From NCBI GenBank assembly GCA_902618175.1, contig CACMZN010000011.1, positions 1-49,041 of the forward strand: a DNA stretch of 49,041 nucleotides, in the 5' to 3' direction. Made by a program: the position numbers and the translations under genes. A model generated the notes under the pieces. That model saw only the letters and a list, made by a program, of their open reading frames with translations, searched no databases and was not told the origin of the DNA. Numbering within the stretch: the first letter of the stretch is position 1; each line of letters begins with the position of its first letter. This DNA comes from an uncultured Verrucomicrobiota bacterium (GTDB taxonomy: Bacteria > Verrucomicrobiota > Verrucomicrobiia > Opitutales > Seribacteraceae). Positions 39,489-49,041 of the stretch are shown here, in pieces.

Positions 39489-39923
39489 ATGAAAGAAGAA
39501 AGCATTCCATCGGGTTCCAACAAAGAAAAGAAAAGACTTGGTCGCGGAGAAGGTAATGGACACGGTAAAACTTGTTGCCGGGGTCACAAAGGTGCCGGGG
39601 CTCGCGCCGGATATTCCTTGCGTGCGGGCTTCGAAGGCGGACAAATGCCGCTTTTTCGAAAATTACCTCAACGAGGATTTAACCAATTCCGTTTCCAAAA
39701 GCCACATTGTGTCGTTAATTTGTCTGATTTGTCAAAGTTGAGTGGCGATGAAGTTGATATGGCAACTCTTAAACAAGCGGGCTTGATTCGCTCCAATTCG
39801 AAAAGGGTCAAACTTTTGGGCTCGGGTGAAGTGGGAAAATCATTCAAAATCCACCTTTCTTCAGTCTCTAAAAGTGCAAGGGAAAAGATCGAAGCTGCAG
39901 GAGGATCCTGTATTCAATCCTAA
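39489..39923 (+). CDS. rplO: Ribosomal protein L15 (uL15)
   Basis: L15 is a late 50S assembly protein. The 144-residue product has KRLGRGEGNGHGKTCCRGHK, GYSLRAGFEGGQMPLFRKLP and RGFNQFRF. It lies 8 bp before secY. Confidence 0.97.
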   Translation: MKEESIPSGSNKEKKRLGRGEGNGHGKTCCRGHKGAGARAGYSLRAGFEGGQMPLFRKLPQRGFNQFRFQKPHCVVNLSDLSKLSGDEVDMATLKQAGLIRSNSKRVKLLGSGEVGKSFKIHLSSVSKSAREKIEAAGGSCIQS

Positions 39924-39931
39924 AGATTCTT

Positions 39932-41488
39932 ATGCTGTCTGCGTTTACAAATTCCTTAAAGATACCTGAGCTTAGGCAGAAGATTTTCTTTACTTTAGCA
40001 CTCTTATTCATCGCAAGAGTTGGAGCTAATATTCCTTTGCCTGGGGTTGATCCTTCTCCCATAAAGGATTTCTTTGAGTTGCGTGAACAAACAAGAAGTG
40101 GTTCGGACGGCAACGATATATTAGGATTCTACAACATGTTCACTGGAGGGGCATTGTTAAATGGGGCTCTTTTTGCACTAGGGATCATGCCTTACATCAG
40201 CGCATCCATCATCATGCAACTCATGGGTGCCGTAGTTCCTCAACTCGCTCGTTTACAACAGGAGGGAGAACCAGGTAGGCAGAAGATTTCACAGTATACC
40301 AGATATCTGACCATCTTGATTTGCCTCATACAGGGTGGTCTATTGTCGGTAGCTTTGAAAAACAGTCCTGGAAGTCTGATACAAGGTTTCAATCCAGCGG
40401 AGATTGGCATGGACGGAAATCCTCTTGGTCAGATTGTGGTAACTGAATCGGCAGGACTTTTCTACACAACTTCCATAATTTTTCTGACAACTGGATCTCT
40501 CATTTTGATGTGGTTGGGCGAACAGATCACGCAACGAGGGATCGGTAACGGAATTTCTCTGCTTATCACTGTTGGTATTTTAGCCGACTTGCCCAAAGCT
40601 CTTGCAGATGCTTATTCTTTGGTATTCCTTGCCCCCGCTGGTGACAACATGGTTATTGTGAAGGCCATTCTTATGATAGGACTTTTTTTGGTCGTTGTTG
40701 GTGGAATTATTTCAGTCACACAAGCCCAGAGAAAGATTCCAGTACAATATGCCAAAAGAATGGTTGGAAGAAAGGTTTTTGGGGGACAGAGCTCCTTTCT
40801 ACCTCTGAAGGTTAACTATGCTGGCGTGATGCCCGTCATTTTCGCAAGTGCAATTCTAATGTTTCCAGCTCAGATGCTCAGAACGTTAGGTGCGGCCATT
40901 GCAGATTCTCCCACCGATTCCAATTGGGCCATCGAACTGGCAAACATGTTCGCAAGCCGCGGATGGCTATATTATTTTGTATATGGAGGTTTGATTTTGG
41001 TTTTCAGCTATTTCTGGGTTTCCATTATGTTCAAACCCGTTCAGATTGCCGATGATCTCAAAAAAAACGGCGGATATGTGCCTGGAGTTCGTCCCGGTGA
41101 CCATACTGCAAAGTTTCTTGATTTTGTCATGACCCGACTCACTTTGGCTGGAGCGATTTTTCTAACTGCGATTGCGGTATTTCCTGACTTTATTTTCAAA
41201 ACCGCAAATGTCTCTTATAACGTAGCCACCTTTTTCGGAGGAACAGGAATGCTCATCATCGTTGGAGTGGTTCTTGATACCATGAGGCAGGTCGAGACTT
41301 TTCTCTTGCAAAGACACTACGATGGTTTTTTGAGAAAAGGTCGTATTCGTGGTCGTTCTTCTTCTCAAAACCAAGGAATTGAGTCACTTGAACTAAAAGA
41401 TTTTGAAGCTCAATGGCGCCCATTGATATGGATTTCCTGCCTTTTGTTCGCACTTGGACTCGTAGGATATTTCCTAAAGGGAGCATAA
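39932..41488 (+). CDS. secY: Preprotein translocase subunit SecY with a C-terminal extension
   Basis: SecY is the protein-conducting channel of the inner membrane. The 518-residue product shows the family segments RVGANIPLPGVDPSPIKDFF, GIMPYISASIIMQLMGAVVP, EQITQRGIGNGISLLITVGI, the RKIPVQYAKRMVGR loop, and VRPGDHTAKFLDFVMTRLTL. E. coli SecY has about 443 residues. The extra length here is in the second periplasmic region (about residues 140-165) and after the tenth helix. A basic linker (FLRKGRIRGRSSSQNQG) leads to an apparent eleventh membrane helix (LIWISCLLFALGLVGYFL, about residues 498-515). No rpmJ, map, adk or infA follows. Confidence 0.96.
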   Translation: MLSAFTNSLKIPELRQKIFFTLALLFIARVGANIPLPGVDPSPIKDFFELREQTRSGSDGNDILGFYNMFTGGALLNGALFALGIMPYISASIIMQLMGAVVPQLARLQQEGEPGRQKISQYTRYLTILICLIQGGLLSVALKNSPGSLIQGFNPAEIGMDGNPLGQIVVTESAGLFYTTSIIFLTTGSLILMWLGEQITQRGIGNGISLLITVGILADLPKALADAYSLVFLAPAGDNMVIVKAILMIGLFLVVVGGIISVTQAQRKIPVQYAKRMVGRKVFGGQSSFLPLKVNYAGVMPVIFASAILMFPAQMLRTLGAAIADSPTDSNWAIELANMFASRGWLYYFVYGGLILVFSYFWVSIMFKPVQIADDLKKNGGYVPGVRPGDHTAKFLDFVMTRLTLAGAIFLTAIAVFPDFIFKTANVSYNVATFFGGTGMLIIVGVVLDTMRQVETFLLQRHYDGFLRKGRIRGRSSSQNQGIESLELKDFEAQWRPLIWISCLLFALGLVGYFLKGA

Positions 41489-41513
41489 ATTTAAATAATA
41501 TTGAGGAATAAAT

Positions 41514-41888
41514 ATGGCTAGACTACTTGGAGTTGACATACCGAATCGAAAGAAAATTGAATTTTCCTTACGATATATCTATGGCGTTGGGCCAACTCGT
41601 GCCTCGTTAATTTTAAAGGCAACTGGGATTGACCCAAACCGTAGGACCATGGATTTGAATGAGCAGGAGCTAAGTTCAATAAGCAATTACATCATAGACC
41701 AGAAAATAATGGTGGAAGGAGACCTGCGCAGGGCAATAACGAATAACTTGAAGAGATTACAAAGCATTCGTTGTTACCGCGGACTTCGGCATCAACGAGG
41801 ATTGCCTGTCAGAGGACAAAGAACGATCACCAACGCTCGGACCCGAAAAGGTGGTAGAAAAACGGTAGGAGTCGTAAGAAAAAGTTAA
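41514..41888 (+). CDS. rpsM: Ribosomal protein S13 (uS13)
   Basis: S13 forms head bridges to the 50S subunit. The 124-residue product starts [19 protein letters not shown] and has [14 protein letters not shown] and the signature [20 protein letters not shown]. It begins 26 bp after secY, where rpmJ is often found but is absent. Confidence 0.97.
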   Translation: MARLLGVDIPNRKKIEFSLRYIYGVGPTRASLILKATGIDPNRRTMDLNEQELSSISNYIIDQKIMVEGDLRRAITNNLKRLQSIRCYRGLRHQRGLPVRGQRTITNARTRKGGRKTVGVVRKS

Positions 41889-41905
41889 ATTCAAATGATT
41901 ATTTC

Positions 41906-42460
41906 ATGAGTGAAGAAGCAAAACCGAACGAGAATAAAGTAAGCGACGAGAAATCCCTTAAATCTTCAGGAAACATTACTGAAGTGCAGGGAAGTAGCGA
42001 GCAAGAGTCTGATCCCAGCAAGGTAAAACCTGAAAAGAAGGAGGAATCTGCCGCAGATTTGCTTGGTGCCAACATCGAGCAGGTAAAGGTAAGAAAAGCA
42101 AAGGGCAGCAAAAACATCACATCGGGGATTTGTTTTATCGTTGCGACATTCAATAATACGAAGGTTTCATTTTCGGATATGAAGGGAAATGTGGTTTCTT
42201 GGTCTAGTTCGGGTAAATGTAATTTTCGTGGTTCTCGAAAGTCGACGGCTTATGCTGCTCAAGTTGTCACGCAGGATGCAGGTCGTGTAGCAATGTCCCA
42301 TGGAATGAAAGAGGTGCTTGTGAAAGTGAAAGGTCCAGGGATGGGTAGAGATTCCGCCGTGCGTGCCCTGCAAAGCCTCGGTTTCAACGTTACTTCGATT
42401 GTCGACGTCACTCCTGTTCCTCATAACGGCTGCCGCCCGCCTAAAAGGAGAAGGGTGTAA
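41906..42460 (+). CDS. rpsK: Ribosomal protein S11 (uS11) with an N-terminal extension
   Basis: S11 lies on the 30S platform near the mRNA exit. The 184-residue product has a normal core from about residue 58, with [40 protein letters not shown] and the closing [18 protein letters not shown]. coli S11 has 129 residues. The first 56 or so here are Glu/Lys/Ser-rich and probably disordered. The extension shares frame and start context with the core, and no internal ATG would give a normal-length protein. Confidence 0.96.
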   Translation: MSEEAKPNENKVSDEKSLKSSGNITEVQGSSEQESDPSKVKPEKKEESAADLLGANIEQVKVRKAKGSKNITSGICFIVATFNNTKVSFSDMKGNVVSWSSSGKCNFRGSRKSTAYAAQVVTQDAGRVAMSHGMKEVLVKVKGPGMGRDSAVRALQSLGFNVTSIVDVTPVPHNGCRPPKRRRV

Positions 42461-42494
42461 ATTTTTCTTTCCTTAACATCAATTGTATTTTCAT

Positions 42495-43103
42495 ATGTCA
42501 CGATATACAGGTCCAACCACTAGAATAAACAGGCGCTTTGGCATGGCTATTTTTCCTGCGAACAAAGCGTTCGAAAGGCGCACCTATCCACCAGGTCAGC
42601 ACGGACCTAATTTTCGTAGAAAAGTAAGCGACTACGGAGAAGGTCTCGTTGAAAAGCAAAAACTTCGAATGATGTATGGCTTGACAGAAAAGCAGTTTCG
42701 CAATCTTTTTGAGAGGGCGAAGAGAAAGCAGGGTGTAACTGGTGAAGTTTTTCTTACCTTGCTGGAAACCCGTCTTGATAATGTAATTTACAGGCTCGGT
42801 TTCGCTAAGACGAGACAAGCTGCCCGTCAGTTCGTAAATCACGGACACTTGCTGGTGAATGGAAAGAAAGTGGATATTCCAAGTTACCAAGTTTCTGCCG
42901 GAGATGAAATCGGAGTACGCGAGAAAACCTCTTCCAGACAAGTGGCTACTCGTAATCTAGAAGGGTCTCAGTACCACAACAATCCTGCTTGGGTGGAAGT
43001 CAATGCGGATTCCCTTCAGGGAACCGTAACTCGTTTACCGGAAGCAGAAGAACTCGATCAAAGCGTCAATGTCCAACTGGTTGTCGAATTCTACAGCCGT
43101 TAA
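42495..43103 (+). CDS. rpsD: Ribosomal protein S4 (uS4), zinc-free form
   Basis: S4 nucleates 30S assembly and represses the alpha operon in E. coli. I start at MSRYTGPTTRINRRFG (42495, 202 residues). The CxxC-CxxC zinc region of the alternative form is replaced by RRTYPPGQHGPNFRRKVSDY. The S4 RNA-binding domain (LDNVIYRLGFAKTRQAARQF, VNHGHLLVNGKKVDIPSYQV) is intact. Confidence 0.97.
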   Translation: MSRYTGPTTRINRRFGMAIFPANKAFERRTYPPGQHGPNFRRKVSDYGEGLVEKQKLRMMYGLTEKQFRNLFERAKRKQGVTGEVFLTLLETRLDNVIYRLGFAKTRQAARQFVNHGHLLVNGKKVDIPSYQVSAGDEIGVREKTSSRQVATRNLEGSQYHNNPAWVEVNADSLQGTVTRLPEAEELDQSVNVQLVVEFYSR

Positions 43104-43130
43104 AAATCTTAAACTCAAATATATCTTACC

Positions 43131-44129
43131 ATGGCAACAAGACTCGGAAAGTTCGAATTACCTAATCGGCTCGTTAAAGAAGAAGAAAGCGCTACAGAAA
43201 AGTATGCAAAATTCATTGCTGACCCCTTTGAATCGGGATATGGTCATACAATTGGAAACGCCTTTCGACGAGTTTTGCTAAGTTCCATTGAAGGAGCTGC
43301 CATTTCCTCCTTTATCATGAATGGCGTTCAACACGAGTTTCAAAGTGTGGATGGCATCGTTGAGGACTTAACAGATATCGTCTTGAATCTCAAAAAAGTT
43401 TTGATCATTAGTCATAAAGCCGATCCAGTCTCCCTGTCATTAGAAGTCGAGAAAGAGGGTGAGGTTACCGCTGCGGACATTTCTCCTGCGGAAGGAATTG
43501 AGATCATTAATCCGGAACAGTTGATTCTTACTACGGACAGAAAACAAAAGGTTTCTGCTGAGATGAAAATTACAGTTGGTCGTGGCTTTTGCTTGGGCGA
43601 AGACAGTAAGACAGATGAACAACCGATTGGCATGATTAACGTGGATGCACTCTACAGTCCCGTAAAGCTTGTCAAATATGAAGTGCAGAACACTCGTGTC
43701 GGTCAAATGACTGATTACGATAAGCTCATCTTGGAAGTAAACACCGATGGAAGAATTTCTCCGGACGATGCATTGAAACAATCAGCAGCAATTCTAAGAC
43801 ATCATTTGGATATATTTGATCAGATAAGCGAGGAGCAAATAGAGTTTGAAAGTCATTCAAAGGAAGTAAGCGAAGAACAGAATCGATTAAGGAACCTATT
43901 GAGTATGAGCGTCAATGAAATTGAGCTGTCCGTACGGGCTGCCAATTGCTTGAATAACGCGAATATCACCACGGTTGGTGAACTAGCAACCAAGTCGGAA
44001 CCCGAAATGCTTAAGTATCGCAACTTTGGCAAGAAATCACTCAATGAAATAAAAGCGAAGCTTGAGCAGCTTGGATTATCTCTCGGAATGAAGTTTGAAA
44101 GTCGCCTACTCGAAACAGTTTCAAATTAA
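43131..44129 (+). CDS. rpoA: RNA polymerase alpha subunit
   Basis: Alpha assembles RNA polymerase and contacts UP elements and activators. The 332-residue product has the N-terminal domain with GYGHTIGNAFRRVLLSSIEG and HEFQSVDGIVEDLTDIVLNL, a linker near residue 240, and the C-terminal domain with SVNEIELSVRAANCLNNANI and NFGKKSLNEIKAKLEQLGLS. Confidence 0.97.
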   Translation: MATRLGKFELPNRLVKEEESATEKYAKFIADPFESGYGHTIGNAFRRVLLSSIEGAAISSFIMNGVQHEFQSVDGIVEDLTDIVLNLKKVLIISHKADPVSLSLEVEKEGEVTAADISPAEGIEIINPEQLILTTDRKQKVSAEMKITVGRGFCLGEDSKTDEQPIGMINVDALYSPVKLVKYEVQNTRVGQMTDYDKLILEVNTDGRISPDDALKQSAAILRHHLDIFDQISEEQIEFESHSKEVSEEQNRLRNLLSMSVNEIELSVRAANCLNNANITTVGELATKSEPEMLKYRNFGKKSLNEIKAKLEQLGLSLGMKFESRLLETVSN

Positions 44130-44149
44130 TCCTATTTTTCCAAACACTG

Positions 44150-44848
44150 ATGAGACATCGCAAACACAATCATCAACTCGGTGTAAAGAGTGCACATCGG
44201 ACTTCCTTGCTGGCAAATCTTTGCTGCTCACTCATTGAAAGCGGAAGAATAAAAACAACTTTGGCAAAAGCTCGAGCTGTACGGCCGACGATTGAAAAGT
44301 TAGTGACCTTAGCCAAAAAGGCCAACCTTGCTACGGAAGCATCGCAGAAGATTCATTACCGCAGACTAGCTATTGCTCGTCTGCGAAGCAAAAAGGCAGT
44401 CAAAAAGTTATTTGACGAACTTGTAGATCAATTCATCGATCGAAAAGGGGGCTACACCAGAATCTACAAGCTTGCAATCCCTAGGTTGGGGGACGCCGCT
44501 GAAATGGCTTTAATCGAGTTTGTTGAAGAGAAAACTTCCAAGCCATCCAAGAGAAAAACAACGAAGTCTAAAAAGAAAGAGCTGGAGACGAAAACTGATT
44601 CCCCTACACAAGTCAGCGAAAATCCTGAAGTTTCGGAAAACGAAAAGATTATGGACTTCCCACAGGACGAGTCTTCGAGCGCCGCTGATGAAGCAGAAGA
44701 AGTCAATGAGGTCAATGTTGTCGAACCACAAGAGGCAAAATCCGTTGACTCCAAGCAGGAAATCGCCCCTGAAGTTGTCAATACCGATCCAACATCGGAA
44801 GGTGTCGATGATAATGTCGAAAGCACTGGCTCACAAGACAAGCGATAA
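44150..44848 (+). CDS. rplQ: Ribosomal protein L17 (bL17) with a long acidic C-terminal tail
   Basis: L17 lies at the tunnel exit. The core (residues 1-127) is typical: MRHRKHNHQLGVKSAHRTSL, LANLCCSLIESGRIKTTLAK and GGYTRIYKLAIPRLGDAAEM. E. coli L17 ends here. This one continues for 105 residues, first basic (KPSKRKTTKSKKKELETK), then strongly acidic and Ser/Val-rich to the end, probably disordered. It closes the ribosomal cluster; 91 bp without an obvious terminator separates it from guaA. Confidence 0.95.
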   Translation: MRHRKHNHQLGVKSAHRTSLLANLCCSLIESGRIKTTLAKARAVRPTIEKLVTLAKKANLATEASQKIHYRRLAIARLRSKKAVKKLFDELVDQFIDRKGGYTRIYKLAIPRLGDAAEMALIEFVEEKTSKPSKRKTTKSKKKELETKTDSPTQVSENPEVSENEKIMDFPQDESSSAADEAEEVNEVNVVEPQEAKSVDSKQEIAPEVVNTDPTSEGVDDNVESTGSQDKR

Positions 44849-44939
44849 ATTTCTCAATATTCCTTACCTTGTTATGTAGTTTGAGTTGCTTTGCTGGGGG
44901 CATACCTTTTTGAATGTCACTTATCAGCGACAATCAACT

Positions 44940-46478
44940 ATGCCACAAACTATTTTAGTTTTAGATTTCGGTTCTCAATACACGCAGGTAATTGCAAGAA
45001 GGATCAGGGAGTCAAATGTCTTTTCTAAAGTTGTTTCCTATGATGCTAGTATCCACGAAATAAGAAAACATAATCCTTTGGGTATTGTTTTATCAGGAGG
45101 TCCTGCCAGCGTTTTATTAGATGACGCTCCAAAGCCCTGCTCTTCCATCTTCAAACTTGGAATTCCCGTGCTGGGAATATGCTATGGTTTGCAACTCATG
45201 GGAAATCTGCTGGGAGGAAAAGTGCAAAAAAGCCAAAACAGGGAATACGGAAGAAGTATTCTTCGAATTAAGACTAAAGGGAGTTTATTCCAAGGACTTT
45301 CGAACGAATTTACAGTTTGGAATTCCCACGGTGATTGTCTTGCAAAACTGCCGAAGGGTTTTCGTCCCTTGGCTCAAACGGAAAATTCCAGCTTTGCAGC
45401 AATAGAAGATCCTCAAAGAAGGTTCTACGGACTACAATTTCACCCTGAAGTTGAACATTCCGAAAATGGCACCGATATCTTGGGAAATTTCCTCTTTGAA
45501 ATTTGTGGATGCGATGGGGATTGGGATATGGATGATTTTATAGATTCAGCAATTCTTGGCATTCGGAATAAAGTGGGGAACCGGAAGGTCATTTTAGGTT
45601 TAAGTGGAGGAGTTGATTCTTCCGTTGCCGCTGCCCTTATTCACAAGGCAATTGGAGATCAACTGACTTGCGTTTTTGTGGACAATGGATTGTTACGCCT
45701 CAATGAACGAGAGGAAGTGAAGAATCTGTTCAAAAATCATATTCCCGGAAACTTAAAGGTTTCTTTAGCAGGTTCGCTTTTCTTACGAAGGCTCAAAGGG
45801 ATTTCAAATCCTGAAAAAAAGAGAAAGATAATCGGAAAAACTTTTATCGAAGTTTTTGATCAAGAAGTGAGTAAATTAGGTAATGTTGATTTTCTTGCTC
45901 AAGGTACGCTCTATCCAGACGTTATCGAAAGTGTTCCCATCGGTGGCAACCCAGCAGCATTGATAAAAAGCCATCATAATGTCGGAGGCTTGCCGAAGAA
46001 AATGAAACTCAGACTTCTTGAACCTTTACGAGAACTCTTTAAAGACGAAGTGCGAAAATTGGGAAAATCTCTTGGTCTACCCGACAAGTTACTAATGAGG
46101 CATCCTTTTCCGGGACCCGGACTTGGAGTCCGAGTGATTGGAGAGGTCAACGGTCATCGATTGCGTGTTCTAAAAGAAGCAGACGCAATTTTCATCGAGG
46201 AACTAAGGTCTGCGGGTTGGTATGGAAAATTATGGCAAGCCTTTTGTGTTTTTCTTCCCGTCAAAAGCGTTGGCGTCATGGGGGATGAGAGAACCTATGA
46301 AAACGTCATCTCCTTGCGTGCGGTCACCAGCAGTGACGCTATGACAGCTGATTGGTCTTATTTACCTGATGATTTGTTGCGCAGGACATCCAATCGAATC
46401 ATCAATGAAGTTAAGGGGGCAAATCGAGTCGTTTACGACATCAGTTCGAAGCCACCCAGCACCATCGAGTGGGAATGA
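44940..46478 (+). CDS. guaA: GMP synthase (glutamine-hydrolysing)
   Basis: GuaA converts XMP to GMP using ATP and glutamine. I start at the ATG at 44940 ([20 protein letters not shown], 512 residues). The glutaminase triad is Cys in [10 protein letters not shown] and His and Glu in FHPEVEHS. The ATP-pyrophosphatase loop is [15 protein letters not shown], and the C-terminal dimer domain has [16 protein letters not shown] and PPSTIEWE. The usual VDAS element before FLxxLKG reads SLAG here. The hisD start overlaps its stop, so the two are translationally coupled although their pathways differ. Confidence 0.96.
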   Translation: MPQTILVLDFGSQYTQVIARRIRESNVFSKVVSYDASIHEIRKHNPLGIVLSGGPASVLLDDAPKPCSSIFKLGIPVLGICYGLQLMGNLLGGKVQKSQNREYGRSILRIKTKGSLFQGLSNEFTVWNSHGDCLAKLPKGFRPLAQTENSSFAAIEDPQRRFYGLQFHPEVEHSENGTDILGNFLFEICGCDGDWDMDDFIDSAILGIRNKVGNRKVILGLSGGVDSSVAAALIHKAIGDQLTCVFVDNGLLRLNEREEVKNLFKNHIPGNLKVSLAGSLFLRRLKGISNPEKKRKIIGKTFIEVFDQEVSKLGNVDFLAQGTLYPDVIESVPIGGNPAALIKSHHNVGGLPKKMKLRLLEPLRELFKDEVRKLGKSLGLPDKLLMRHPFPGPGLGVRVIGEVNGHRLRVLKEADAIFIEELRSAGWYGKLWQAFCVFLPVKSVGVMGDERTYENVISLRAVTSSDAMTADWSYLPDDLLRRTSNRIINEVKGANRVVYDISSKPPSTIEWE

Positions 46479-47800
46479 TGAAAAAGGTCAATCTGAAATT
46501 GAAAATTCTTACTCAGGAGGATGATCTTATTCAGAACTTAAGTGAATTCTCTACTTCTGTAGCTACTGATGTTGAAGTAACGAAAACGGTGAGCCAGATA
46601 TTATCTGAGATTAGAGAACGTGGGGATCAAGCTCTATTGGAAAAAACGAAGCTTTTCGACCGAGCAGATTTAAACGCGGACGATTTGTTGGTTAAGGAAG
46701 ATGAAATGCGTAAATCTCTAAATTCACTTTCCGAAGAGGAAGAATTATCTTTGAAGCAGGCAATTCAAAACATAACCACCTTTCATGAACAAAGTAAGCC
46801 TTCTGATTGGAGCTTTTCAAATAATCACGGTGCTCATGTCGGAGAAAAATATTATCCAATCAAGAGAATCGGATTATATGTTCCAGGAGGAAACGTTCCC
46901 CTAGTTTCAACAGTCCTCATGACCGCCACATTAGCAAAGGTGGCTCAAGTTCCGGAAATTGCAGTTGTGACTCCTCCTAATGAAAAAGGCAAAATTGCAC
47001 CCCAGTTGTTGGCGGCTCTTAAGCTTTTGGAAGTTTCCGAAGTATATTCGGTAGGAGGGGCTCAAGCAATTGGAGCTCTAGCTTATGGAACGAACACGAT
47101 TCCTCCCGTTGACAAGATATTCGGGCCTGGAAACGCATACGTTAACGAAGCCAAAAGGCAGGTTTTTGGAGTAGTTGGAGTGGATTTGTTGCCAGGTCCA
47201 AGCGAAGTGATGGTGATTGCCGATGAAACAGCAAATCCTAAGTTTGTCGCGACTGCCTTACTTGCACAAGCTGAACATGGCTCTGGCAAAGAAAAGACGT
47301 ATCTTCTTTGCAGCGAAAAATCACTTTTTGTTCAGATCGAAAATGAGATTAAATTACAATTGGAGACTCTTAGCCATAGATCGGCCATCGAAAAGGTTCT
47401 GCAGCATGGATTAAGAGCAATTTGGATTTCCGATCTCACTAGATTGTCGGAGATTGCAAACTTTATAGCTCCTGAACATCTCGAATTGCAGGTTTCAGAA
47501 GAAAAACTGGATTTTTTCATGAGCGAAATCACAACTGCAGGAGCCATGCTCCTCGGACATCATTCACCCACGGCATTGGGCGATTTTGTTGCTGGTCCAA
47601 GTCATGTACTTCCAACGGGACGCTCTGGACGTTTTTCTTCCGGTCTTCGTCTTCATGATTTCATCCGGCGTACAAGCTTCATCAAGTACGACATGGACTC
47701 TTTGAAAGCTGCAAGAGATGCCTCCACGTGCTTTTCGAGGATGGAAAGGCTGGATGGACATGGTCAGTCCATTGAATTAAGATTGAATTCAATCCGGTAG
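46475..47800 (+). CDS. hisD: Histidinol dehydrogenase
   Basis: HisD oxidises histidinol to histidine in two NAD-dependent steps. The 441-residue product has [60 protein letters not shown], the zinc ligands in [15 protein letters not shown] and the closing [13 protein letters not shown]. The start is one of two adjacent ATGs (46475 or 46478) overlapping the guaA TGA. Confidence 0.96.
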   Translation: MMKKVNLKLKILTQEDDLIQNLSEFSTSVATDVEVTKTVSQILSEIRERGDQALLEKTKLFDRADLNADDLLVKEDEMRKSLNSLSEEEELSLKQAIQNITTFHEQSKPSDWSFSNNHGAHVGEKYYPIKRIGLYVPGGNVPLVSTVLMTATLAKVAQVPEIAVVTPPNEKGKIAPQLLAALKLLEVSEVYSVGGAQAIGALAYGTNTIPPVDKIFGPGNAYVNEAKRQVFGVVGVDLLPGPSEVMVIADETANPKFVATALLAQAEHGSGKEKTYLLCSEKSLFVQIENEIKLQLETLSHRSAIEKVLQHGLRAIWISDLTRLSEIANFIAPEHLELQVSEEKLDFFMSEITTAGAMLLGHHSPTALGDFVAGPSHVLPTGRSGRFSSGLRLHDFIRRTSFIKYDMDSLKAARDASTCFSRMERLDGHGQSIELRLNSIR

Positions 47801-47808
47801 GGTCTGAA

Positions 47809-48909
47809 ATGGACTTCTTTGAGAAGCATCTTTCTTCCACTCTGCAAGCGCACGTCCCTTACGTGCCTGGAAAACAGCCCTCGCTGAAAGAAGAAGTGCT
47901 GAAACTGAATACCAATGAAAATCCATATCCTCCGAGTGAATCAGTAAAGAATGCAATATTTGAAGAAATAGAGAAGTTGAGACTATATCCCAATCCCCAG
48001 TCCTTGGAATTGAGGACTTGCATTGCCGAACTACACAATCTTTCCCAGGAACAGATAATAATTGGCAATGGGTCTGACGATATTCTTAACCTGTGCATGC
48101 GATGCTTTTCCGATCATCAATTAAAAGCAGGCATGCTTGATCCCTCATACTCACTATATAGATCCTTGGCATCCATACAGGGTTCTCAAATCCTAGGTGT
48201 TCCTTTCAAGGACGATGACTTTGATTTGCCCATTAGAGAAATCATTGAAAGTAATGCAAATATTTTCTTTCTAACCAGTCCACATGCTCCAAGCGGCAAA
48301 GAATTTGAGTTGAGTAGTCTTAAACAGATTTTAAATTCTTACGAGGGAATCATGGTTCTCGACGAAGCATATGTTGATTTTGCCAAGGAAAATGCGGTTT
48401 CTTTGCTTAATGAATTCGATAATCTCATCATATCGAGATCCTTATCGAAATCTTATTCTCTGGCTGGTTTGCGAGTAGGGTATGCAATGTCATCACCAAA
48501 AATCATTTCCATTTTGGATCAGGCCAGAGAGGTTTACAACCTTGACCGACTTGCTCAAGTTGGAGCTCAAGCCGTTTTGAAAGACAGAAAATATTTTGAG
48601 TTTACCAAAAAGGAGATCATCAAGACCAGAGATCAGTTTCATCAAGAATTGATTTCGTGGGGTTGGAGGACCATTCCCAGCGGAACTAATTTTCTATTTA
48701 CCCAGCCTGTTGGAAAAGCCAATGAAAGAAGTGCTTCAGTAGCAGGCAATTTATTTGAATTTCTATTGAGCAATAAGATTTTGATCCGATATTTTCCTGA
48801 AAATGCACTAACTTCATCCTATGTTAGAATCAGTATTGGCAAGGCTTCTGAGATAAGTATCCTGATTGATAAAATCAAGCTATGGCAAGACCAAGAAATT
48901 CGAAGATAG
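47809..48909 (+). CDS. hisC: Histidinol-phosphate aminotransferase
   Basis: HisC is a PLP enzyme making histidinol phosphate. The 366-residue product has [37 protein letters not shown], the PLP lysine in [18 protein letters not shown], and the C-terminal YVRISIG. It starts 8 bp after hisD and overlaps hisB by 28 bp. Confidence 0.96.
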   Translation: MDFFEKHLSSTLQAHVPYVPGKQPSLKEEVLKLNTNENPYPPSESVKNAIFEEIEKLRLYPNPQSLELRTCIAELHNLSQEQIIIGNGSDDILNLCMRCFSDHQLKAGMLDPSYSLYRSLASIQGSQILGVPFKDDDFDLPIREIIESNANIFFLTSPHAPSGKEFELSSLKQILNSYEGIMVLDEAYVDFAKENAVSLLNEFDNLIISRSLSKSYSLAGLRVGYAMSSPKIISILDQAREVYNLDRLAQVGAQAVLKDRKYFEFTKKEIIKTRDQFHQELISWGWRTIPSGTNFLFTQPVGKANERSASVAGNLFEFLLSNKILIRYFPENALTSSYVRISIGKASEISILIDKIKLWQDQEIRR

Positions 48910-49041
48910 TCAGAAATACGAGTGAGACACAAATACGTGTCTTTCTTTCCTTGGATGGAAGCGGAGAAGGAAAAATTTCAACGGGAATTCCTTTCATGGA
49001 TCACATGCTGGATCTTTTTGCCAAGCATGGGTTCTTTGATC
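48882..49041 (+). CDS. hisB: Imidazoleglycerol-phosphate dehydratase, N-terminal fragment
   Basis: An ATG at 48882, inside the end of hisC in another frame, opens a frame that reaches the window edge (53 complete codons). The sequence [20 protein letters not shown] followed by [14 protein letters not shown] is the HisB dehydratase signature with the first metal-binding His residues. There is no phosphatase domain before it, so it is not the bifunctional E. coli form, which fits the need for a separate HisN. Confidence 0.93.
   Translation, partial: MARPRNSKIVRNTSETQIRVFLSLDGSGEGKISTGIPFMDHMLDLFAKHGFFD

Overview
This 49 kb window comes from an AT-rich bacterial chromosome and is almost entirely core informational and biosynthetic gene content. 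There are no phage genes, insertion sequences, CRISPR arrays, rRNAs or toxin-antitoxin cassettes. The gene order and several protein traits suggest a member of the Verrucomicrobiota, probably a marine low-GC Opitutae/Puniceicoccales-like lineage. Those traits are an EF-Tu with a rewritten switch I, S11 with an acidic N-terminal extension, a long SecY, a 101-residue S14 without zinc cysteines, and an unusual RpoC. The placement is from memory of these families and is an inference.

Positions 1-8.9 kb are a mixed region of short operons on both strands. It opens with the 3' end of a dihydroorotase gene (pyrC), then a CPBP membrane protease gene broken at an A10 tract, and tsaE. These are followed by a lysine-rich conserved hypothetical on the minus strand, a tRNA-Leu with the rare anticodon AAG, a MORN-repeat exported protein downstream of pyrD, a very acidic hypothetical, hemB and an SLC13/TrkA-C ion transporter. 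A 443 bp gap with little recognisable content precedes gyrB.

Positions 8.9-15.5 kb hold gyrB-gyrA, a small DEDDh exonuclease on the minus strand whose 5' end overlaps that of a HisN-like phosphatase, and divergent tRNA-Gly(GCC) and tRNA-Thr(GGT) genes. From 15.4 to 27.9 kb runs tRNA-Thr/tuf/tRNA-Trp/secE/nusG/rplKAJL/rpoBC. This stretch has a long leader with a full Shine-Dalgarno before rplL and a strong intrinsic terminator (attenuator) between rplL and rpoB.

Positions 28.0-44.8 kb are the fused str-S10-spc-alpha ribosomal cluster: rpsL, rpsG, fusA, rpsJ to rpsQ, rplN to rplO, secY, rpsM, rpsK, rpsD, rpoA, rplQ. L30, L36, IF-1, adenylate kinase and methionine aminopeptidase genes are absent from their usual places. 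The window closes with guaA and the start of a histidine operon, hisD-hisC-hisB, the last cut by the window edge.

No undescribed multi-gene system is evident. The most interesting signals are deviations in normally invariant proteins and RNAs. RpoC has lost all four cysteines of its second zinc site while three new cysteines appear nearby. EF-Tu has an altered switch I, S12 has Pro91 replaced by Asn, and the tRNA-Leu has A34. A poly-A frameshift splits the CPBP protease, and S11 and L17 carry long charged extensions.
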